64,000 bases of DNA from JAWKRB01 sp041389885 (GTDB lineage: Bacteria; Myxococcota_A; Polyangia; Polyangiales; Ga0077539). A program made the translations under genes and the position numbers. The notes under the pieces are model-generated. The model was not told where the DNA came from and did not search any database. It was given only the letters and a program-made list of their open reading frames with translations. The DNA lies in the NCBI GenBank assembly GCA_041389885.1, contig JAWKRB010000035.1, positions 16,809 to 80,808 of the forward strand, in the 5' to 3' direction. This document shows, in pieces, positions 44,259 to 51,394 of the stretch. The stretch's first letter is position 1, and every line of letters starts with the position of its first letter.

Positions 44259-45137
44259 TCAGTTCGAGCCGCCCCCGAGCAGCGCGTCGAGCTGCATCTC
44301 CTTGAGGAGCAAATCCTGGATGGGCTGCGTCAAGCGGTTGATCTCATCGACGCCCCAGCTGATGCCGACCTGCGTCCGCACGGGCCGCTCGCCGGCGGGC
44401 ATCTCGTCGAGCTTCACGTAGGCGTCGACCACCCACTGCGGGTCGGGGGCGCCGTCGCTCGCCAACATCTGCGCGAACTGTGCCGCCATGGCAGGCGGAA
44501 CCTGAGCGAGATCGCCGTAGGACGAGAGCACCTCGTCGAGGGCCGGCGGCCTCCCCGAGGAGAGCAGGCCCGTACCGAAGGGTCCGGGCTCGACGATGGC
44601 GACGTCGACCCCGAATGGCGCGAGCTCGTAGCGCAGGCATTGCGAGTAGCCCTCGAGCGCGTGCTTCGTCGCGGTGTAGGTCCCGAAGAACGGCGGAGAG
44701 ATGCGCCCCACCAGCGAGCTGCAGTTGATGATCAGGCCCGATCGGGCCGCGCGCATCGACGGCAGGACGGCCTGCGTCGTCCGGATCACGCCGTAGTAGT
44801 TGGTGTTCATCTGCTCGTGGGCCTGGGCGACGCTGAACGCCTCGGTGATGCCCAGGTACATGATGCCCGCGTTGTTGATGAGCACGTCGACCTGGCCATC
44901 GCCGAGGATCGTGGCGAACCCCTCCGCCACGGATTCGTCGTTCGCCACGTCCATGTCGATCACCGACACCTTCGACGAGTAGGCTTCGAGCGCCGCCCGC
45001 TTTTCGCCGTTGCGCCCGCCGACGTCGCGCATCGTTCCCCACACGCGATACCCCTTGTCGGCGAAGGCCTTGACTGCGCCTTCGCCGAACCCGCTGCTTG
45101 CTCCGGTGATGACCACCGTCTTGCTGTTCTCGTTCAT
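44259..45137 (-). CDS. Short-chain dehydrogenase/reductase
   Basis: A 292-residue classical SDR. NAD(P) site VVITGASSGFGEGAV near the N-terminus, NNAG in VLINNAGIMYLG, the catalytic Ser in LIINCSSLVGRI, and Tyr/Lys in YTATKHALEG, then VAIVEPGPFGTGL. Substrate unknown. Last gene of a three-gene minus-strand unit with a SnoaL-like protein and a membrane protein, all of lower GC than the core genome. Confidence 0.88.
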   Translation of the reverse strand: MNENSKTVVITGASSGFGEGAVKAFADKGYRVWGTMRDVGGRNGEKRAALEAYSSKVSVIDMDVANDESVAEGFATILGDGQVDVLINNAGIMYLGITEAFSVAQAHEQMNTNYYGVIRTTQAVLPSMRAARSGLIINCSSLVGRISPPFFGTYTATKHALEGYSQCLRYELAPFGVDVAIVEPGPFGTGLLSSGRPPALDEVLSSYGDLAQVPPAMAAQFAQMLASDGAPDPQWVVDAYVKLDEMPAGERPVRTQVGISWGVDEINRLTQPIQDLLLKEMQLDALLGGGSN

Positions 45138-45183
45138 CTTCTTGTCTCCTGTCGATGTAGTGCCGGACCTGGAAATGTTCAGC

Positions 45184-45963
45184 TCAGAAGCCGAACATCG
45201 TATTGCTGTTGGCCAGGTCCTCGACCGGCACCGGCTGGATGACATCCCAGTGCTCCACAGCCTTGCCATTCTCAAAGCGGAGCAGGTCGTAGAAGGCGTT
45301 GGTGGTACCGTTCCACTGCCCCTCGCTGACCACGAGGACGAAGTCACCCTCGCCCAGCACCTTGTGAATCTTGGTGTACTTGAACATGTTGTTCTGCGAG
45401 ACGAGGTGCTCCACTGCCTCCACGAGGCCGGCCAGCCCATCCTTGATGTCCGGGTTGTGCTGGTGGTAGCGCTCCGAGCTGATGTAGTCGGGCATCTTGC
45501 TGGGGTTCTTCCCCATCAGGAGGTCCTCCACCATGGCCTTCGCGAGCGCCTTGTTGGCCTCTGTCTTGTCCAGTTCCATCGCCTTGACGGGCCCATCCGT
45601 CTGGGTCCTGCCGCTCGCGGTCTGCTTGACCAGCGGGGTCAAGGCGTCCCAGTGCTCGGCGACCTTGCCGTCGTCACCGACGCGGATGATGTCGAAGGCC
45701 ACCATCTCGTCTGCGCCGAACGGCTTCGCGTTCCTCCAGATGTTGTGCATGAAGACGTAGTTGCCGTCCTGGAACATTCGGACGTTCTCAGCCGTGGTCC
45801 CGTGCCGCTGCAACACCGGCAGCATGCCAATGAACGGCTCCAGCCCGGTCGGGATGTGCGGGTTGTGCTGGATGTAGTCGACGTTGGCCAACTTGCGCAT
45901 GGTCACGGGATCGTTGCTCATCACCGCGCCGAGGAATGCTCCAACGGTTTCCTTCGTGCTCAT
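45184..45963 (-). CDS. Tandem SnoaL-like domain protein
   Basis: A 259-residue protein made of two SnoaL-like (NTF2-fold) halves. The repeat is visible: YIQHNPHIPTGLEPFIGML and YHQHNPDIKDGLAGLVEAV, VAFDIIRVGDDGKVAEHWDA and YDLLRFENGKAVEHWDVIQP. Such proteins are annotated as predicted aldol-condensation or polyketide-cyclase-like enzymes. ATG 45963 starts MSTKETVGAFLGAVMSNDPV. It sits 46 nt from the SDR gene. Confidence 0.85.
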   Translation of the reverse strand: MSTKETVGAFLGAVMSNDPVTMRKLANVDYIQHNPHIPTGLEPFIGMLPVLQRHGTTAENVRMFQDGNYVFMHNIWRNAKPFGADEMVAFDIIRVGDDGKVAEHWDALTPLVKQTASGRTQTDGPVKAMELDKTEANKALAKAMVEDLLMGKNPSKMPDYISSERYHQHNPDIKDGLAGLVEAVEHLVSQNNMFKYTKIHKVLGEGDFVLVVSEGQWNGTTNAFYDLLRFENGKAVEHWDVIQPVPVEDLANSNTMFGF

Positions 45964-46090
45964 CTTTGTGCTCCTTACAGAGTTGGGTTTGACCCGGTGT
46001 GCGGGTCGCATCGGTTAAGACGGTCAGTAGACTCACTGAATCCGTCATTGCGAAGCGCCCCCGCCGTGTGGGTACGCCTTCACCAACGGT

Positions 46091-46618
46091 CTACGCGCCG
46101 CCGAACGCCATGAGGTTGAATGCGGCCGAGGCTGCCCAGAACGGCGCAAACAGGATCCCGACGTTCCGGCCGTGGCGAGACACCCGAGGGTGGCGGCCGA
46201 GCCCGGGGACGCCGGCGTGGTTGGCGTTCACCAGCGCGAACAGGACCGACATCACGCCGAACACGAGGTGCAGGGGCGCCCGGGCGTCCAGGCCTAGGCC
46301 AAGGCCGTAGATGACTCCGACCGCCACGGACAGGAACGCGAGGCTGCCCTGGCGCTGCTCGAACAGGAGCAGGAACAAGTAGTTTTCGGCGGCCGCTTGC
46401 TTGCCGTCAGGACCGGCTGCACGCGCGGCGTCGAGCATGACGAGCTGCTCGTCGTGCGACAGCGCCGCGTTGGCGACGGGGACCCCTGGACCGAAGAAGG
46501 GCAGCACGAGGTTGACCACCCAGCGCGAGAGCATGGGGGAGATCACCTCGACGCCATGGACGGCGGCGGGGGCAAGACAGAGCAGGAGGCCAAGGGTGGA
46601 GACCAGTTCGGCGGACAT
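46091..46618 (-). CDS. Four-helix membrane protein
   Basis: A 175-residue protein with four hydrophobic segments (LVSTLGLLLCLAPAAVHG; NYLFLLLFEQRQGSLAFLSV; HLVFGVMSVLFALVNANHAG; NVGILFAPFWAASAAFNLMA). No recognised domain. First gene of the SnoaL/SDR unit, divergent from the TetR gene, so probably under its control. Confidence 0.65.
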   Translation of the reverse strand: MSAELVSTLGLLLCLAPAAVHGVEVISPMLSRWVVNLVLPFFGPGVPVANAALSHDEQLVMLDAARAAGPDGKQAAAENYLFLLLFEQRQGSLAFLSVAVGVIYGLGLGLDARAPLHLVFGVMSVLFALVNANHAGVPGLGRHPRVSRHGRNVGILFAPFWAASAAFNLMAFGGA

Positions 46619-46697
46619 GTGCGCAGCTCCTGAGGTTCCTTCGGTCGCATCCGAGCTGTCCGCTGGGCTCGCGGTGCCGGAGTCGTTGCCACCACCT

Positions 46698-46711
46698 GTA
46701 CCAAGTGGTAC
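46698..46711. promoter_or_regulatory. Palindromic operator between TetR and its divergent operon
   Basis: GTACCAAGTGGTAC is a 6-2-6 inverted repeat, followed by GAAATG. A half-like copy GGTACGAAAATG overlaps the tetR start at about 46761-46773. AT-rich TAAAATA at 46748-46755 may be the tetR -10 region. Position between divergent genes suggests binding by the neighbouring TetR protein. Confidence 0.5.
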
Positions 46712-46770
46712 GAAATGGGTAGCCGGACCTGAAGGCCGGGTCAACAAATAAAATACGGCACGGTACGAAA

Positions 46771-47385
46771 ATGGCGCAAGCACCTGAGAAGCGGGGACGC
46801 GGACGGCCCCAGACGCTGGACCGGCAGCGGATCGTCGAGATCGCGATGTCGAGCTACTGGTGCGACGGAGTCCGCAACGTCTCGATGAACGAGATCTGTC
46901 GGCGCGCCGACGTGTCGAAGCCGGGCGTGTATCGGGAGTTCGGCAGCGAGGACGGCCTGATGGAGGCTGCGCTCGAGCACTACCGCGCGACTGTGATCGG
47001 CCCCCTCATCGAGCGGCTCCGGTCGGATCGACCCTTCCCTGAGGTGCTCCAGCACCTGATGCACTTCATGACCGAGCCCGCCGGCCGGCCGCCCGGCTGC
47101 TTGCTCGCCGAGTGCCGCTCCGCTCCGGGGCGACTCGGTCCCGTGACCGCCGCGAGCGTCGACGCGGTCACGGACGTGCTGCGCGACGCGTACGAGCAAT
47201 GGTTTCGTCAGGCGCAAGCTCGCGGCGAGGTGGACTCGGCGATCTCGCCCGACGTCGCAACCCACTTCATCGACACCCAGTTCACCACGGTCCTGTTGCA
47301 GATGGCTGTGGGCGCGGAGCCTCGCCTCGTGCGCGCGCAGGCCGAGCTGGCGTTCACGGCGTTGACTCGAACCGCGAGACGCTGA
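46771..47385 (+). CDS. TetR/AcrR-family transcriptional regulator
   Basis: A 204-residue repressor-type protein. The N-terminal helix-turn-helix is VRNVSMNEICRRADVSKPGV followed by YREFGSEDGLMEAALEHY, typical of TetR with Y-x-x-F/Y-x-s-K/E-x-x-L. The C-terminal ligand domain contains a lone Cys stretch (PPGCLLAECRSA). Probably represses the divergent membrane-protein/SnoaL/SDR unit and itself through the palindrome at 46698. Confidence 0.88.
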   Translation: MAQAPEKRGRGRPQTLDRQRIVEIAMSSYWCDGVRNVSMNEICRRADVSKPGVYREFGSEDGLMEAALEHYRATVIGPLIERLRSDRPFPEVLQHLMHFMTEPAGRPPGCLLAECRSAPGRLGPVTAASVDAVTDVLRDAYEQWFRQAQARGEVDSAISPDVATHFIDTQFTTVLLQMAVGAEPRLVRAQAELAFTALTRTARR

Positions 47386-47545
47386 GCGCTTCGCTCGCGC
47401 CGGAGGCGTGCCCGCACCATGGGCGTCGCCGCGCGTCGAGCATCTGTCCCAGCCCACCCGACGCCCGGCTCTACTCCCGTGGGGCAAGCCCCCGTGACGA
47501 GCGCCGTGCGGTCTGGCCGCGCGGAGCCAATGGAGCCGAGCGCGC

Positions 47546-47857
47546 ATGGCCGACCGGGTCGATTTCTACTTCAGACAGCGGGTGACCGAGGCCGAGCTGG
47601 ACCTCGCGTGCGAGCTGCTCGAGCAGGCCGATCGGGACCTGGCCGCTGACATCGGGATCTACGGCATCGTCACGGGGGCGGTCCCCACCCAGCACAGCCC
47701 GGTGCCGGACCTCACGGTCGACCTGACCTCGCCGACGCGCGCCTACGACAGGCTCGGGCAGCGCATCTTCTTCGGCACCGACCAGACCGTCGACTGCTCC
47801 GTCGACCTGGTCGGCATCCCCACCGCGGTCAGCGGCCCGGCCAACGAGCGCTGGCTC
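47546..47857 (+). pseudogene. 5' part of a phage-tail/baseplate-associated gene cut by R1
   Basis: Starts MADRVDFYFRQRVTEAELDL and continues DIGIYGIVTGAVPTQHSPVP, AYDRLGQRIFFGTDQTVDC, ending at NERWLA where R1 begins. The text resembles a protein found in tail/baseplate clusters of phage-like particles; naming is from memory of such clusters. About 104 codons remain. Confidence 0.5.
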
Positions 47858-48030
47858 GCCCCTGAAGGCGACGAATCCCCTTGTGCGAAGCGACGGCCCT
47901 CCCGTACGCACACTCGCGAATCATCCGCACCACGTCGAGACGCTACCACTGCCTTTCTGGCGAGCTCGCCCTCCCCGTACGCACACTCGCGAATCATCCG
48001 CACCACGTCGAGACGCTACCACTGCCACAC
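47858..48030 (-). repeat. R1 repeat copy i, truncated, with the same tandem unit
   Basis: Begins inside R1 (CCTGAAGGCGACGAATCCCC), then the tandem 73-bp unit as in copy h, ending CGCTACCACTGCCACACTGA. Direct repeat of the doublet at 43262-43497. Confidence 0.7.
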
Positions 48031-48039
48031 TGAACGAAT

Positions 48040-48700
48040 CCATCCCCCTCCGCGCGCTGCGGGCAGACGTCACCCTCCCGCACGCCCCTTGCCGTCGCGC
48101 GCCCTCCCGGCCCTCACTCCCACGCGTCGCAGGGATCGCGCGCCCTCGCGAACCTTGGCTCCTCCGCCTCCTCGCCGACGTGCCGCAGGATGCGCTCGAT
48201 CACCGCGCGGTCCTTGATCACGGCGATGAACCTCATGCGCCCGCCGCAGCCCTCGCACTTCAGCGCGTCGACGCCCCACACTCGCTGCAACAGCGTCGCC
48301 CAGTCCCACGCCGTCAGCCCTACCTGCCGCACCGCCGCGATCCCCAAGGGACCACACGCTCGGCTCGACCTCAACCGCGCCGCCCTCCGCGACGGTGCCG
48401 GAGTGACTGCATCCAACGCCACGCGCGCCGTCGCGGTGATGCGGTCGCCGCGGCCCCGGAACGATCACCGCGCGCCATGGTGAGTGCGGCGCGAACACGC
48501 CGGTAGCGCACCAACGGCGACCTCGGCGGCGGACTGGGGCGCCACCAGCCGCGCCATGAACTCCTGCCCGCTCATCACCCGATGCGTCGCGCCATCTCTT
48601 CGCGGGTACTTCATCCGGTACGCGACGCCGCCGCCCTCCAGCCGCGCGACGCGCTCGCCGCATCCCGCGGGTCGTGGCGGCGGTGCGACGCCTCCGTGAT
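48040..48700 (-). pseudogene. IS91-family transposase, longest fragment (7)
   Basis: Across several frames it reads ERVARLEGGGVAYRMKYPRR, DGATHRVMSGQEFMARLVA, GVFAPHSPWRAVIVPGPRR, then VGLTAWDWATLLQRVWGVDA and the knuckle KCEGCGGRMRFIAVIKDRAV. The order of these blocks (the GVFAP motif preceding the zinc knuckle) is that of IS91-type transposases and is the basis for naming all fragments here. At least two frameshifts; N-terminal HUH catalytic part absent. Confidence 0.75.
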
Positions 48701-48914
48701 CGATGCTGCGCCCTCGGCCATGTTCGCGCGCAGTGCGAGCGACGTGCCCCGCGACTTTCACGAGAATCTCAGCGTGCAAGACGCAATCCGGGGATGGCGG
48801 ACCTCGCCACCCCCTCGCCACCCCCCGCCACCCCACTTCCGCCACCCCCGGTCTTGATTCGCCTGTGATTTCAGCGCCCCCTCCGCTGGCACGGCGCGCG
48901 CTCTATGCGAGTCC

Positions 48915-49770
48915 ATGAGCACGACGCGCACGGCGTGGCACCCCGCGTTCACGATCTACCTCCGCGAGCGCGCGCCGCCCCGGGTCGAGGTTCGTGCGGA
49001 GGTCCCGCTCTGCCGAACCGTTGCGCGTGGACGACCTGCTGATGCTGCGTCCGCAGCACGTCCGCGAGCCCCTCGCCGAGGGACAGAGCCTGCGGGGAAT
49101 GTGGCGTCACCTTCTCGACGTGCTGCTGGTGGAGTTCAAGAGCCGCGCTCGGGAGTTTCGCTCGCGGGGACCTCCACCGACTCTTCGCCTACGGCGCGCT
49201 CTGGTGCGCCGGCCGATCACGACGGCGACCCCGCGGGCGTCACGCTTCATGCTCCCGGTGCCGCGCATCCACGAGGCTCTGCGCCGCGAGCTCGGCGCGA
49301 GATGGGGCTCTCGATCTCGCTTCACGCGGACGGCGATTTCCACCCTGAGCGGACACTACCTGCGCGTGGTCATCGCCGAGCTGCGCGTCATCGCGGAGCA
49401 CGAGGGCGACGACGTGCTCCGATGGTTCGCGACGAAGAACGCCCTCTCGCTGGCCGCACGCAGGTGGATCCGGCAACATGTACACACTGGGAGCGACGAC
49501 ATGAGCATGGAGATCGACGAGGACCTCGAAGGCTTCAACCAGTACGCAAGGGAGCTCATGAAGAAGCTCCCGCTCGCAGACAGGCTCGCAGACCTCGCGC
49601 CCGAAGAGCGACTCGCGGGGCTCGCGCCCCAAGAGCGCCTCGCAGGGCTCGCGCCCGAAGAGGCCCTCCTCGCGCTCCCGGACGTCACGCTGCGGAGCCT
49701 CCCGGAGAGCTACGTCGACAGCCTCGCGCCCGCCGTGCGCGACGCCATACGCCGCCGCCTCGCGCGCTGA
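48915..49770 (+). pseudogene. Frame-broken member of a myxobacterial nuclease-like family
   Basis: Starts MSTTRTAWHPAFTIYLRERA. Homologous blocks then alternate among frames: AEPLRVDDLLMLRPQHV, LLDVLLVEFKSRAREF, DLHRLFAYGALWCAG, IHEALRRELGA, MGLSISLHADGDF, VVIAELRVIAEHEGDDVLRW, ending with LAPEERLAGLAPQERLAGL repeats. VEFKS fits the core of a PD-(D/E)XK fold. At least four frame changes, so not functional as read. The family is familiar from myxobacterial genomes; the role is unknown. Confidence 0.55.
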
Positions 49771-49916
49771 GCACGGCATCCCTTGAGCGTCGAGCCCATC
49801 GCGGCGGCGGCCCAGGCCCAGCTGCGGTCGCGTGGTGGGAGGGGGGGGCCGTTCTGCGTTGCATCCTGCGAGAGAAGCCCCAGGATGGTCGCCACGTCCC
49901 CGCCGGAGGATCACGG

Positions 49917-50711
49917 ATGACCGAGAAGCCTCAACCCCCGCCCCGACGCTCCTTCGCGGAGCTCGCGCGCACCTTCCCCACGGTGGCGGCCCTGCGACGA
50001 TATTTCGCCTCCCGCGCCGACCCGCTGACCCAGCTCTTTCTGCTGCTCCCGCTCTTCGTGACCTACCACGTCGGGGTGGTCTCCCAGGTCGAGGTGGGCC
50101 CTGACGGGCGCTACCAGTGGGTCGGCAACGGGGTCGATTTTCTCACCGGCACCGCCCTGCACCTCGCGAAGGGCAACGTCGTCACCTACCTCCTCGGCGC
50201 GGTCACGGTGACCGTGGCCCTCCTCGGGCTGATCCTCTGGGCGAGGCGCGACCAGCGCCTGCACCCCAAGCTCTTCGCGCCGCTGATCCTCGAGAGCGCC
50301 GTCTACGCACTGCTCACCGCGGGGGCGATCGGCGGCATCGTCGACGCCGCGGGCCTCGGCGTGCTCGACGGGGGATCCCTCTTCACCCAGGTGATCTCCT
50401 CCTGCGGCGCCGGTCTCCACGAGGAGCTGGTCTTTCGCCTCTGCCTCTTTCACGGCGGCTCGTACCTCCTCGCGAAGCGCATGCGCCGCCCCTGGACCGC
50501 GTGGGTGCTGGTCGGCGCGGCCACCTCGCTGCTCTTCTCCGCGATGCACTACGTCGGCCCGCTGGCCGACCGCTTCACCGCGTCGTCGTTCGCGTTTCGG
50601 CTGCTGCTCGGCGTGGTCTTCGCGGTGATCTACCGCGGCCGCGGCCTCGCCGTCGCGGCCTGGACCCACACCCTCTACGACATCTTGTACTTCGCGCTCC
50701 GGCGCCTGTAG
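49917..50711 (+). CDS. CPBP-family intramembrane glutamic-type protease
   Basis: A 264-residue membrane protein with about seven helices. CPBP (Abi/Rce1-like) motifs are complete: EExxxR at Glu169-Glu170-Arg174 (HEELVFRLC), FxxxH at Phe207/His211, and HxxxD at His251/Asp255. An N-terminal Pro/Arg-rich stretch precedes the first helix. ATG 49917 follows CGGAGGA by 9 nt. Members cleave prenylated or other membrane peptides; the substrate here is unknown. Confidence 0.88.
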   Translation: MTEKPQPPPRRSFAELARTFPTVAALRRYFASRADPLTQLFLLLPLFVTYHVGVVSQVEVGPDGRYQWVGNGVDFLTGTALHLAKGNVVTYLLGAVTVTVALLGLILWARRDQRLHPKLFAPLILESAVYALLTAGAIGGIVDAAGLGVLDGGSLFTQVISSCGAGLHEELVFRLCLFHGGSYLLAKRMRRPWTAWVLVGAATSLLFSAMHYVGPLADRFTASSFAFRLLLGVVFAVIYRGRGLAVAAWTHTLYDILYFALRRL

Positions 50712-50712
50712 C

Positions 50713-51315
50713 TCACCAGGTGGGCACCGAGGGCGGGCGCGGCGCGAGGGAGGGCTGGTTCATCGGCGCCTGGTCGCCCATGGTCCCCTCGCTGCGCTGC
50801 ACCGCGGTGCCGTTGATCACCATGCCGACGTTGGCGAAGACGGTCCACGAGAGGTCGAGGGTCAGCCGCGTGCCCCGGAGCGAGCCCGCGCCGCGCTGGA
50901 GGGTGAAGGCGAAGGTGATGTTCTGCACCGCGTCGGTGAAATAGCAGAGCTGGTCGGGGGCGAGGGTGATCGCGGTGCCGCGACGGTTGGCGGTGAGGCG
51001 GCAGGTCTCGCCCCGCTCGTTGCTGACCATCAGCTCCATGTCGGCGCCGGCGCCGGGGCCGATGGCGATGCGCTCGCGGGTCTGCCGCGACTCGGTGCGG
51101 AGGATCGGGGTGGTCACGCTGACCTCGGTGTTCGACTGCACCGTCCAGACGCCCGCGAAGGGGCCCGGGCCGGTGCCCGAGAGCCTCGAGGCCTGCACCG
51201 TCGGCGCCCGACGGCTCCGTCGCGGCGAGCGCCGACGCTGAGCCTCCGCGGGGAGCGCCGACGCCAGGAGCGTCAGCGCCGACACCAGGAGCGCCAGGGA
51301 TCTGCGAGGGATCAT
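50713..51315 (-). CDS. Secreted protein of unknown function
   Basis: A 200-residue exported protein: signal peptide MIPRRSLALLVSALTLLASA cleaved near ALPAEAQ, a very basic linker (RRRSPRRSRRAP), then a beta-barrel-like domain (GPFAGVWTVQSNTEVSVTTP; CRLTANRRGTAITLAPDQLC; LTLDLSWTVFANVGMVING). ATG 51315 is chosen because GAGGG lies just upstream; ATG 51324 is an alternative. Lipocalin-like strand order, not proven. Convergent with the CPBP gene, 1 nt apart. Confidence 0.65.
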   Translation of the reverse strand: MIPRRSLALLVSALTLLASALPAEAQRRRSPRRSRRAPTVQASRLSGTGPGPFAGVWTVQSNTEVSVTTPILRTESRQTRERIAIGPGAGADMELMVSNERGETCRLTANRRGTAITLAPDQLCYFTDAVQNITFAFTLQRGAGSLRGTRLTLDLSWTVFANVGMVINGTAVQRSEGTMGDQAPMNQPSLAPRPPSVPTW

Positions 51316-51394
51316 CGCCCTCATGGTGCCCGCCCGCCCCCCCCGCGGCAAGGGACTTCCCGAGTGCGCCCGGCGCAGACACACTGCGTCCGCC

